A stretch of 52,869 nt of DNA, taken from JAAGZL01 sp964628835. GTDB lineage: Bacteria; Pseudomonadota; Gammaproteobacteria; Chromatiales; Chromatiaceae. This document shows positions 24,954 to 33,263 of this stretch, one piece after another. A program made the position numbers and the translations under genes. The notes under the pieces are model-generated. The model saw only the letters and a list, made by a program, of their open reading frames with translations, did no database searches and was not told the DNA's origin. The stretch's first letter is position 1, and the number at the start of each line of letters is the position of its first letter. Where the stretch lies: positions 1-52,869 of the forward strand of contig CAZVME010000017.1 of NCBI GenBank assembly GCA_964628835.1. Reading direction: 5' to 3'.

Positions 24954-26087
24954 TCAATCGCAAGGGTTGATTGCATCCATCTCTCTCAAGAGCTCCCCCC
25001 AATCAGGCCTTGCCATGGCCTTACTGTCCGGGATTACACCAGCGAGGAACTTGCGCAACGCACAAGCCTGCAACTTCGCCTGCCTGAGGATGCTAGCATT
25101 GATGCGTCGCTGTTCGCGTATGACCGCCATGTTGCACTTAATCACCTCAAGAATTGTAATATAGGCCAGCGCCGTATAATAGCCTTTCACCTGACCAAAC
25201 GTATAATTTGCACCATCCTTGGCCTGTTGCATGGTGCTTTGGTAGTGGCGGTAAAAGGGCTGCACCACAGTGGCCGTCGCCCGGGCCCAATCACCTTCCA
25301 GATTGATAGGCCCGGCAACGAAACCAAACTGCTGCCGACGTTTCACGGTTCGGCAGGCAGCACGCACGGCCGCTGCAACCTCCGGGCTAAGCTTATTGAT
25401 GGAGCTGTTTTGGGAATCACCACCTAATTTTGAACTTGGGTCTAGAGACCACTCTCCGGTCCGGGGGTCCATAACCTCAACACTCTCACCATCGGCATTG
25501 GTAGTTGTGCGTTTTCCCTCAAATATCGGCACACCAAATTCATCAATCCTTACCAACTGGATCTCTTCCACAACCTTGTTTACCAGTTTTCTCGGCTTGG
25601 TCGTTGTATAGCTCTTTGTGATTGTCGTCCTCTGTTTAAGTATACGTTCAGCAAGATTTAACAGCCCCTCCTCTTCCTCCTGCACCATGGTCTCATAGGG
25701 CTTGCGACTGCCATCCCTGTATTTCTTGGTTCTAACCTTGCGGTGTGAGGTGGTGCTGTCCTTTGGGTCTGTGGTAACGGTAACTCTGGTAATCTCAATT
25801 ACGTCACCTGCACCATCGTACGTTCGGATGACATCACTACCGGCTTCGCTGGATGTTTCCACACGCTTGGTCAAGGAGCCATTTGCATCAAGGTGGCGAT
25901 CAATCTTCACGCCATTTTCCATGGTGGTTTCGATGCGCAGGTCATCGGCCTGTACAACTGAAATCAAACCGGGCATCCCACCCAGTGCCAGTACAGTGGC
26001 AGTTGTTATCAACCAGAATTCAAACGGGAAGTTGCTTATCCTCACAGGTACATCCTCCGACGCCAGCCATTGTAGTGAGAATAGCAA
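24954..26087 (-). CDS. Secreted protein of unknown function
   Basis: A 377-residue protein whose N-terminal region contains a signal-peptide-like helix (LITTATVLALGGMPGLISVVQA, then DDLRIETTMENG). A GTG codon about 14 codons in, directly before RISNFPFEF, is an alternative start. The middle is beta-rich with repeats of charged turns (DANGSLTKRVE, GAGDVIEIT, DGSRKPYETM). The C-terminal part is helical: VAAAVRAACRTV, LEVIKCNMAVIREQRRIN, LQACALRKFLAG, with four Cys in all. I do not recognise the family. It is transcribed away from the next two secreted-protein genes from a shared 134-bp spacer. Confidence 0.7.
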   Translation of the reverse strand: MLFSLQWLASEDVPVRISNFPFEFWLITTATVLALGGMPGLISVVQADDLRIETTMENGVKIDRHLDANGSLTKRVETSSEAGSDVIRTYDGAGDVIEITRVTVTTDPKDSTTSHRKVRTKKYRDGSRKPYETMVQEEEEGLLNLAERILKQRTTITKSYTTTKPRKLVNKVVEEIQLVRIDEFGVPIFEGKRTTTNADGESVEVMDPRTGEWSLDPSSKLGGDSQNSSINKLSPEVAAAVRAACRTVKRRQQFGFVAGPINLEGDWARATATVVQPFYRHYQSTMQQAKDGANYTFGQVKGYYTALAYITILEVIKCNMAVIREQRRINASILRQAKLQACALRKFLAGVIPDSKAMARPDWGELLREMDAINPCD

Positions 26088-26221
26088 AAAGATATCGGCC
26101 TTGAGTTTTTAGCCCACAGATTAAAGATTGCTGGATACAGTCCAACCCTGTTGTGACCAATTTAAACCCGGCAAATAGGTCTATAATTCCACTGATACCA
26201 TTTCTAGGAGAGACGAAAATT

Positions 26222-27688
26222 ATGGGCCGAGTAATATCACGGCGCAGAGCGAAACTCTTTGGAATTTCCTGCAGTTTGGTAATGTTAACCCCATGCAGTT
26301 CAGGGCAAGTTTGGGCACAGCAAACAGATGCAGATTTCAGCGCCTACTGTCGCGCAAATTATAGCAACAGCAGCTATCAGCGCTTTTCACATAGTTGGGG
26401 CACAGAGCACGCATGTGTACAAGGTGGCACCCGCCAAGGCATTGATCTGGCAGCGGCCTGTTTTATAATCACGGGAAAGCGCAAACACGAAATTTCCGGG
26501 ACCAGGGTATTGTGCTCAGGCAGTCCAAAACATGCCCCGGCAGAGAATGCCAATGATCTTGGCTCCCCTAACCTGATTAGATATTGCAACGACCACTTTC
26601 CCAACAGCAGCTATGAACGCCGTTTTGAACCCGGTGGAGCTGCGCACTATTGCCGACGCCCTGGTGCAACAGGCGGATTTACCCTACAGCCCATTGATCT
26701 ATTACAGGCCTGCAAGAAGGGCTTCAATACTCAAGAATTCAGAAAGGCTGGAGCACAGATTATCTGTACAAAACCCAAAACAAAGCCGGTAAACAGATTG
26801 CCAGCAACCAATACCAGCAACACTGGCGTTAAACCTGTAGCAAGGCCACTGCCACCACCAACCAAGATAGATCCACCAGCACCATTCCCCAAGCTGCCGT
26901 TTAAGATACCAACCTCAGGGCAACCACCGGCTGGTTCACCGGCAGAGAACAATACGCCCTTTATGCCTCCATCCTCAGTGCAAAACAACAGAGCCATGTC
27001 AGCATGCAGTGTATTGGGTGGCAAATGGCGCTCAGGCACCTTACCTCTGGTTCAGAGCTACCTGAAAGCAAGGGATGATGAGATCACAGCGCGTCTTTCC
27101 ACATGCAACAACGCAGTCGATCCAGAGTGCAAATCAAGGGTGATGATTGAAACTGGGATTACTGCCTATTTCAAAATCATCATGATTTGGCAGTGCCACA
27201 TCTTCATGCTGAACAGTTCTGGCGGGTATACAACAGAGGAGATTCAGGTAGCGCGAAAAGAGTCATGTGAAATCGGCAAAAGCCTGGCCAGGCTATCAAA
27301 GGAAACAGATGCGCACGGTTCGCAAATATCGAATCTACCTGTAACCCTGATGTTGGATGCATCAATGCTGGATGACTTCTGCTCTGGACCAAAACTAAAA
27401 CTTATGCGACGTATCCCGGACGAACTTATCAAAGTAAAGGACAACATAAAATTCTATGGCGGTCCATTTTATATCGAAGCCATCTTTGAAGATGCCCCGA
27501 AGGAGTCAACCAAAAGGGTAAATATCAAACTTAGCAAAAGCTACAGAGAGGGAGCGCAGGATAACGAGCTGGAAATACTGGTGCACCGGGTTGACGAACA
27601 GCCGCATACCTTCAGAAGCGAAGAGTTCAACATTCACCCTGACAGCAGTCACAGCGCTACAAACAACAGCGCAAGGGTAAACCCATGA
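26222..27688 (+). CDS. Secreted protein with duplicated four-Cys domain
   Basis: A 488-residue exported protein of unknown function. The start ATG 26222 has an AGGAGAG ribosome site. A signal peptide (1-32, cleavage after VWA) is followed by two copies of one unit (about 36-98 and 115-182), each with YC-x5-NSSY-x(R), G-x2-H-x-C, IDL-x2-AC and a terminal C. Each repeat thus has four cysteines in equivalent places, as in disulfide-bonded domains. A proline-rich linker (about 185-255) leads to a C-terminal domain (258-488) with ACSVLGGKWRSG and several further Cys. No enzyme motif is visible. It overlaps the next gene by 4 nt. Confidence 0.75.
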   Translation: MGRVISRRRAKLFGISCSLVMLTPCSSGQVWAQQTDADFSAYCRANYSNSSYQRFSHSWGTEHACVQGGTRQGIDLAAACFIITGKRKHEISGTRVLCSGSPKHAPAENANDLGSPNLIRYCNDHFPNSSYERRFEPGGAAHYCRRPGATGGFTLQPIDLLQACKKGFNTQEFRKAGAQIICTKPKTKPVNRLPATNTSNTGVKPVARPLPPPTKIDPPAPFPKLPFKIPTSGQPPAGSPAENNTPFMPPSSVQNNRAMSACSVLGGKWRSGTLPLVQSYLKARDDEITARLSTCNNAVDPECKSRVMIETGITAYFKIIMIWQCHIFMLNSSGGYTTEEIQVARKESCEIGKSLARLSKETDAHGSQISNLPVTLMLDASMLDDFCSGPKLKLMRRIPDELIKVKDNIKFYGGPFYIEAIFEDAPKESTKRVNIKLSKSYREGAQDNELEILVHRVDEQPHTFRSEEFNIHPDSSHSATNNSARVNP

Positions 27689-29232
27689 CCCTAGCCATCG
27701 CCACTACTCGTATTTCAAGCTTGAAACACACTGGGGACTTATGCCATCTCAGCCGTTTACTACTGTTGGTGTTTGTTGCCGCAACAGCTTCCATGCAGAC
27801 AACAAAGGCAGATGATACGCTGCAAGGCTATACCAGGCAGTATGAAACTGAATACAGAGAATTCCTTAAAGTACGATCTCAGCGCGACAACTCACCTCCA
27901 GACAGTGAGGAGCGGCAAGAGTTTATTGACCAGATGTTCATTATGCAACGGGGACTGGATTTTCTCAAAAGCGCGATTACCGAATTGGGAGGTGACGTTA
28001 AGGCGATAGAGAAACAGGTAAACAGTGGAGGCAAAACAGACGGGCTAAAGGTTTCTCCTGACGGCGATATTGAACTTGGTATTGAAGACACTCAAGAGAA
28101 GTTCAAGCCACCGGAGGACTACGCCCCTTGGTCGATCAACAATTGGCCACAAGATGCGCGCTCCATGAGCGACAATAACCGCCTGTTTATTGTTCTGCGC
28201 ACCTTAGATGAGTATCAGACGGAGTGGGCCAGCAAAAACCGACGGCTCTTTGAGACCATGGATATGGCGACACGCTGGGAATATTATCTTGAGGTTGTCA
28301 AAGATACCTATGAAAAGCTGTACAACATCACCTTTGAGGTTCAGGCATTATCCAAACCAGATCTTAAGAAAGATGCCAAAAGATTTACCCAAGGGTTTGC
28401 CGAGAATAAAGCATTTGCCAAAACACTACTAAATAACACGCTGGATAAATACACCTACACAACCAAGAGCAAGGGCGATAATTGGCGCTGGCTTGAGCTT
28501 GGCCTACACAGTTCAGGTCTACACAAAAAGTATGAGCAGGCCCAGATAGAGCTGCGTCGACTGCTGCTGACAGAGTACGCAAACTGGGACCAGGCACTCT
28601 ACTCTGCCTGGGAAGGCGAGGTATCAGGGAAGGTAGCTGAAATCATTGCTATTGAGAGGCAGATGATCTGGTTGCTTGGGTATGGTCAACACAGAAATAA
28701 GCTCAAGCAGCTGGAAAAGCTATATCGACAAAAGTTAGAGATTCTACCTCCACTGCAGAAGAAGATGGTTAATGACTATATAGCATTGAAGTTTTTTGAA
28801 CGTGAGGCTGAGTTTCTCAGTATTACACCCTACAGCAGCCCCAAGGGCGGCGTGGATAAGGAAGAGGGAGAGAAGGTCAACAAAAACAACCAGCAAAAAT
28901 TCAGAAAATCCCTCGCTGCCACGGATAAGAAGATAAGCAAACTTGTCGATGATTTAAGGAAGGCCATCCAGAGGATTGGGGGCAGAGATGCCATTATGAA
29001 AACCGGGATTGAGCGGGCGCTTAAACTGGGGTTATTCAAACCTCACCGGGCCAACAAAACAGGGGATACCTTTTACAAGGATATTTTAGGCACGGCCAGG
29101 TACAAAAAGCTCAAGAAGATACTTCCGGTGCTGAGACAACATAGTGTGTACACAGAGTTTATCCATAAACAGGAAATGAAAAGATTCAGCAAACAGAGCT
29201 CCTTAAGAAGGCGGCTGGTACGGCCACGTTAG
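27685..29232 (+). CDS. Secreted helical protein of unknown function
   Basis: A 515-residue protein translationally coupled to the previous gene (ATGA overlap). A long N-region with a hydrophobic core (about residues 22-38, LSRLLLLVFVAATAS) ends at TKA before DDTLQGY, consistent with a signal peptide. The rest is predicted largely alpha-helical and charged, with coiled-coil-like stretches such as RQKLEILPPLQKKMVNDYIAL and KISKLVDDLRKAIQRIGG. I see no catalytic motif and no similarity I can name. The conserved coupling suggests that both products act together in the periplasm or outside. Confidence 0.7.
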   Translation: MTLAIATTRISSLKHTGDLCHLSRLLLLVFVAATASMQTTKADDTLQGYTRQYETEYREFLKVRSQRDNSPPDSEERQEFIDQMFIMQRGLDFLKSAITELGGDVKAIEKQVNSGGKTDGLKVSPDGDIELGIEDTQEKFKPPEDYAPWSINNWPQDARSMSDNNRLFIVLRTLDEYQTEWASKNRRLFETMDMATRWEYYLEVVKDTYEKLYNITFEVQALSKPDLKKDAKRFTQGFAENKAFAKTLLNNTLDKYTYTTKSKGDNWRWLELGLHSSGLHKKYEQAQIELRRLLLTEYANWDQALYSAWEGEVSGKVAEIIAIERQMIWLLGYGQHRNKLKQLEKLYRQKLEILPPLQKKMVNDYIALKFFEREAEFLSITPYSSPKGGVDKEEGEKVNKNNQQKFRKSLAATDKKISKLVDDLRKAIQRIGGRDAIMKTGIERALKLGLFKPHRANKTGDTFYKDILGTARYKKLKKILPVLRQHSVYTEFIHKQEMKRFSKQSSLRRRLVRPR

Positions 29233-29474
29233 TCTGATATTCAATCAGTAACAGCAGGATTTCATCCGATCAGCCAATAAACCACACATTTATCTGTACA
29301 ATGTCCAGGTAGAAAACCACATAAAAACACCCTCTCCAGTCACATCCTGAATTATATTTCAGTCCCATCGGCTCCATCCGGAATTTTTTCGTGATTTTTT
29401 TACATTAAGGCTAGGGTATTAAGGTGGAAACTAATATCATTAAAGAAAAACAGATAAACCCCGAAGGAAACAGT

Positions 29475-30704
29475 ATGACTCGATCGATCACCCCATATAT
29501 CTCAGGAGCTCTGATGCTGCTCCTGGGCAGCATCACCGCGACCGCATCTGCTGACGGCTGCAACAGCGAATCGTTTTCCAGCTGGATGAAAGCCATTAAA
29601 CAAGAGGCAACCGAACAGGGAATATCCACAAGTTCAATCAAGGAACTGGATGCACTGACCTACAACCCCAAGGTCATTTCCATGGACCGCAAACAGGGGG
29701 TTTTCGCCCAGACCTTCCTGAAGTTTTCCGGACGCATGGCGAGCAAATACCGCGTAAGCAACGGCAAAAAGCACATAAAAAAATATAAAGATCTCTTCAA
29801 CCAGCTGGAATCAAAATACGGAGTTCCAGCCGCCGTCATCACCGCCTTCTGGGCGCTAGAGACTGACTTCGGCGCCAACACCGGCAGCTTTGACACCCTG
29901 CGCTCCCTGGCCACCCTGGCTCACGACTGCCGCCGCCCGGAACTATTCCGACCACAGCTATTCTCCGCCCTGAAGATCCTGGACAAGGGCTACCTGAGCA
30001 AACAAGAGATGAAAGGGGCCTGGGCCGGAGAGCTGGGTCAGACCCAGTTTCTCCCCACCGACTACCTGAAGCATGGCCTGGATGGTGACGGCGATGGCAA
30101 CATCAATCTGCTTACCAGCAAGCCCGATGTCCTCTCCTCCACCGCCAAACACCTGGCCCATTACGGCTGGCGTAAAGATGAACCCTGGTTGCAAGAGGTG
30201 AAGGTTCCAGCCAAACTGGACTGGGCGCAGGCCAACCTAAAGGCCATGCTGCCGCGCAGTACCTGGGTAAAATGGGGCGTAACGGGCCGCAGTGGGAAAC
30301 TACCAGCAGATAACCTGAAGGCATCCCTGCTGTTGCCAATGGGCAAAAATGGTCCGGCCTTCCTCGCCTACCAGAACTTCCGCATCTACACCGAGTGGAA
30401 CAAATCCCTGGTCTACGCCACCACCGCCGCCTATCTGGGCACCCGACTCAACGGCGCACCCATCGTCAACAAAGGGCGTGGCACCGTCGCCTACCTGACT
30501 CTGGCGGAAACCAAACAGTTACAGACTATCCTGAAGTCAAAGGGCTATGACGTAGGCAAGGTAGACGGCGTAATCGGCGCCAATACCCGCGCCAGTGTGC
30601 GCAAAGAGCAGAAGAGACTGGGTATGGCCGCTGACGGCTATCCGACGCAACCACTGCTGCGTAAACTGGGTGGAAGGACCAATGAAGTTTCATTGGATTT
30701 TTAA
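29475..30704 (+). CDS. Lytic murein transglycosylase, MltB family, with peptidoglycan-binding domain
   Basis: A periplasmic enzyme that cleaves peptidoglycan glycan strands to 1,6-anhydro ends. A signal peptide (about 1-24, ...ITATASA) is followed by the SLT/MltB domain. WALETDFGANTG contains the catalytic Glu, then GELGQTQFLPTDYLKHG and DGDGDGNINLL with an EF-hand-like loop as in MltB. A C-terminal PG_binding_1 domain is at about 340-400 (LQTILKSKGYDVGKVDGVIGANTRASV). The open frame reaches 29424, but ATG 29475 has GAAGGAAAC and starts the signal peptide (409 residues). It is 242 bp from the preceding gene, so likely a separate unit. Confidence 0.93.
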   Translation: MTRSITPYISGALMLLLGSITATASADGCNSESFSSWMKAIKQEATEQGISTSSIKELDALTYNPKVISMDRKQGVFAQTFLKFSGRMASKYRVSNGKKHIKKYKDLFNQLESKYGVPAAVITAFWALETDFGANTGSFDTLRSLATLAHDCRRPELFRPQLFSALKILDKGYLSKQEMKGAWAGELGQTQFLPTDYLKHGLDGDGDGNINLLTSKPDVLSSTAKHLAHYGWRKDEPWLQEVKVPAKLDWAQANLKAMLPRSTWVKWGVTGRSGKLPADNLKASLLLPMGKNGPAFLAYQNFRIYTEWNKSLVYATTAAYLGTRLNGAPIVNKGRGTVAYLTLAETKQLQTILKSKGYDVGKVDGVIGANTRASVRKEQKRLGMAADGYPTQPLLRKLGGRTNEVSLDF

Positions 30705-30730
30705 GCCAGCTCTGAATATATCAGCCAACA

Positions 30731-30757
30731 AAGCCCCCTCACACATGAGGGGGCTTT
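30731..30757 (+). terminator. Hairpin terminator after the transglycosylase
   Basis: AGCCCCCTC and GAGGGGGCT form a 9-bp stem with a CACAT-like loop, followed by only TTTAC. It lies 26 nt after the stop codon. The U-tract is weak, but the stem is strong. Confidence 0.7.
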
Positions 30758-30966
30758 ACGAATCAATAAAGAGAACCTGGCAGGCCTTTGATCCTCCGGA
30801 CAGGAGATAGTCGTTATCAGGCCATAGCATGTCTGGTTAAGCCTGTATTCCATATCACTCTCACCAACAAGCCCGCCTGTTGTTACAATTCATTACAATC
30901 GGGAAACACCACAGCAACATCCCGTAACTACAGTACCTGTGAACTCTTCATAAAACGAGGTACATC

Positions 30967-31506
30967 ATGTCAGAGCAGAAGGAGCATCGGGTAGCAGATT
31001 ATCTGCCAAGGAAGCTCATCACCCCGATTACCGGGGCATTATCATTAGTGATAGGGATATCTGGTGTAATGCTCTTCTTCCACATTGAAGAAGGATTAGT
31101 CAAGGAGATACATGAATGGTTAGGTATGGCCTTTGCGGCGACAATGCTGGCCCATCTTGCAATAAACTGGAACGCATTCACGAAGCACTTTAAAAAACCA
31201 ACGGCGTGGGTCACCACCGGAATTGTTACGGCCATTAGCACAATTTTTCTGGTTACTGCATTATCCAACCCGGGTAAAAGCCCCATGCATAAGATTATTT
31301 ATTCGATTGAGACTACGGCGGTAGTTGACCTGGCACCTGTATTCAAGATAAGTGAGTCAGAGATAATCCAGAGGCTGGATCAAGCTGGAGTTGAGATAAA
31401 AACCGGCCAAGAGACACTGCAGCAACTGGCAGAGAACAGCGGTGTAAACCCACGTAAACTTATTGCATCTTTGGTAGATTCTGCAAACCAGGATAGCGGC
31501 AGGTAG
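30967..31506 (+). CDS. DUF4405-type membrane protein
   Basis: A 179-residue protein with three membrane helices (about 16-38, 53-70 and 80-100). The histidines in LFFHIEEG, VKEIHEWLG and MLAHLAINW have the arrangement seen in DUF4405 proteins, which resemble small cytochrome b and may bind heme. The C-terminal soluble part (about 115-175) reads LAPVFKISESEIIQRL...TLQQLAENSGVNPRKLI, like a short helical domain that follows the membrane unit in this family. GAGG precedes ATG 30967. It is probably redox-related, not proven. It is convergent with the next gene. Confidence 0.75.
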   Translation: MSEQKEHRVADYLPRKLITPITGALSLVIGISGVMLFFHIEEGLVKEIHEWLGMAFAATMLAHLAINWNAFTKHFKKPTAWVTTGIVTAISTIFLVTALSNPGKSPMHKIIYSIETTAVVDLAPVFKISESEIIQRLDQAGVEIKTGQETLQQLAENSGVNPRKLIASLVDSANQDSGR

Positions 31507-31513
31507 CGCAGTA

Positions 31514-31569
31514 GGGGACAAACCGCGGTTCAGGCTAAATACAGTAAGCAAATATCGTGGTTTGTCCTC
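31514..31569. terminator. Possible bidirectional terminator-like hairpin between convergent genes
   Basis: GGGGACAAACCGCG at 31514 and CGTGGTTTGTCCTC ending at 31569 are imperfect inverted arms around a 28-nt A/T-rich loop. It lies just after DUF4405 and before the stop of the opposing gene. No long T-run is present, so it may instead be a repeat. Confidence 0.4.
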
Positions 31570-31577
31570 AACTAATT

Positions 31578-32339
31578 CTACCCACCCAGGTCCACATCAA
31601 AAAACTCCTTGTTAAACAGATTCCATCTCTGCACTGCATGGGTCCTGAATATCACAGGGGTGGAATTAAATGCAGGGTCTATAGTCATCGTTCCTGGTTC
31701 GATAGGCGTCAGGGTACTTCCCCTGATCGCCAACTTCTTTTTACCCTCGTGCATCATCAGCTTCATTGCCGCACCACTGACATCACTTCTGCAGGCGAGC
31801 CGGTAGACAAACGCTGTTTCAGCCACTCCATTTCTATCCAGATCTGTAACCTCCAGAGAGCCAGGCAGGAACTGAAGAGTAATATCGAAAGAACACTCCT
31901 TGACCAGATCATAGATGCGCCACAGGCGTTTCAGACCTGAGCTGTTGTTAACAAAGTGATAACCAAAAAGCTCAGAGGTAAAACAGTAGCTCTCATCATC
32001 ACACATCTTGCCCTTGCGTCCATCCACCTGGTAGACATCTACAAGCGTCAGTAAAAGATAGTTGCTACCAAGGGCATCATCCCAGCTGACTGCCCGAATA
32101 ACTTTACCCTGGTAGTTCGCATCTTTCGGAATATCTGCTACAGCCAGTTCCCGCACACCAAAAGCGGAGCTTTTACTTACCGGCACCTTTTCTCCACATA
32201 TCTTATCAATCTCCTGCTTGCTGTAGCCGGAATTTGCTAACGAGATGATATCTGCTGGAGAGCAACCGGCGGCAGTTACTGAGTAAGAATAGAAACAGAG
32301 TAGTAGCAGTGGCAGGGAGGAGAGATATCTGTTCAGCAT
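31578..32339 (-). CDS. Secreted protein, possibly M949_RS01915-like family
   Basis: A 253-residue protein with a signal peptide (1-24, MLNRYLSSLPLLLLCFYSYSVTAA). The mature part has IDKICGEKVPV, KVIRAVSWDDALGSNYLLLTLVDVYQVDGR, DLVKECSFDITLQFL and LDRNGVAETAFVYRLACRSDV. A strand-rich domain with a DLDRNG turn and a following AxVYRLxC stretch is reminiscent of proteins labelled M949_RS01915 surface polysaccharide family, a resemblance I judge weak. AGGA precedes the ATG. No operon partner is nearby. Function unknown. Confidence 0.7.
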   Translation of the reverse strand: MLNRYLSSLPLLLLCFYSYSVTAAGCSPADIISLANSGYSKQEIDKICGEKVPVSKSSAFGVRELAVADIPKDANYQGKVIRAVSWDDALGSNYLLLTLVDVYQVDGRKGKMCDDESYCFTSELFGYHFVNNSSGLKRLWRIYDLVKECSFDITLQFLPGSLEVTDLDRNGVAETAFVYRLACRSDVSGAAMKLMMHEGKKKLAIRGSTLTPIEPGTMTIDPAFNSTPVIFRTHAVQRWNLFNKEFFDVDLGG

Positions 32340-32668
32340 GGTTTAATCCTTATCGCACAATGAATATATTAATCAGCTTGACACCACAGACCATTGTTAT
32401 GTTCTTTTATCAGATAAAATCAGACTACTTTCACTGCGCCAAACCCGTACCACGTGAATTGAAGCATCTTCTCGCAAATATACAATTCGGAAAGGTGAGT
32501 GGATAAGTCCTATGATATTAGTTTTAAGTGCTGTTAACAGGTCTTTATGTAGCACCCGATTGCTGCTTTTTCAAGCTACAGTTATTCATCCACCTAAAGA
32601 GATAAGAAGAAGGCGACCGCATCCTGGCATACGCCGGGATGACAAAAAATGGATTAGTCTGGGCTTCC
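32340..32668. other. 329-bp intergenic region with REP-like hairpin
   Basis: There is no gene here. At 32620-32641, CATCCTGGC-ATAC-GCCGGGATG forms a near-perfect hairpin of REP type. The remainder is A/T-rich and carries no recognised site. It separates the sortase gene's end from the divergently placed secreted-protein gene's start. Confidence 0.5.
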
Positions 32669-33259
32669 CTAAAACACAACCGGCCTGGCCTGAACCACAT
32701 AACGCATGGGACCACCTGGCACTATGGCATTGAAAGGATAACAGGTGATCAGGGTGAGTTGCTCTTCGTTGGTTTCACCCAGCAGCCAGGTCTCATCTTT
32801 ATGGTGTACCGACGAACCGGTTATCTGGTATGCCTGCACCCTGCCGTCCCTGAGGGTCAGTTCCAGTTGGTCTCCCGTTTGCAGTTGCTGCAGGAACCGG
32901 AAGTGGGTATCCCGGTGGCCGCTGATGGCGCTGTTACCCCCAGCTCCCGGCTCACCTGTACCCACCACGTGTCCGGGGCCAAAAGCCATGCTGCGACCAC
33001 TGGCATCGGCCAGCACGATCTGATCCACCCCCAGCCGCTCAACCTGCATCCTGGCCAGCGGCCAGGTATCGGCCCAGGGCCAGGGCCGCACCTGCTGGGA
33101 GCCGTCCAGGGTTTGACTCCAGGCCTGTTGCAGCAGGAGTTGGGCCAGCCATGCCTTGGCCTCCAACCAAGCCCCCTGCCCCAACTGCCAGGCCCCGAAT
33201 AGAAAGCAACTTGCTGAGACCAGGGCTATGAGCGGTTTTCTGTTTACACCGCGATCCAT
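32669..33259 (-). CDS. Sortase of the proteobacterial dedicated system
   Basis: A 196-residue membrane-anchored transpeptidase that cleaves an LPXTG-like motif and attaches the product to an acceptor in the envelope. One N-terminal helix (about 8-28) precedes the sortase fold. The catalytic residues are His115 (SGHRDTHF), Cys173 (LITCYPF) and Arg187 (MRYVV), in the correct order. It is the single-sortase type (TIGR03784-like) found mostly in marine Proteobacteria. It begins 4 bp after its only obvious target gene, forming an operon. The matching two-component genes are about 4.5 kb away on the other strand. Confidence 0.92.
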   Translation of the reverse strand: MDRGVNRKPLIALVSASCFLFGAWQLGQGAWLEAKAWLAQLLLQQAWSQTLDGSQQVRPWPWADTWPLARMQVERLGVDQIVLADASGRSMAFGPGHVVGTGEPGAGGNSAISGHRDTHFRFLQQLQTGDQLELTLRDGRVQAYQITGSSVHHKDETWLLGETNEEQLTLITCYPFNAIVPGGPMRYVVQARPVVF

Positions 33260-33263
33260 GGCA

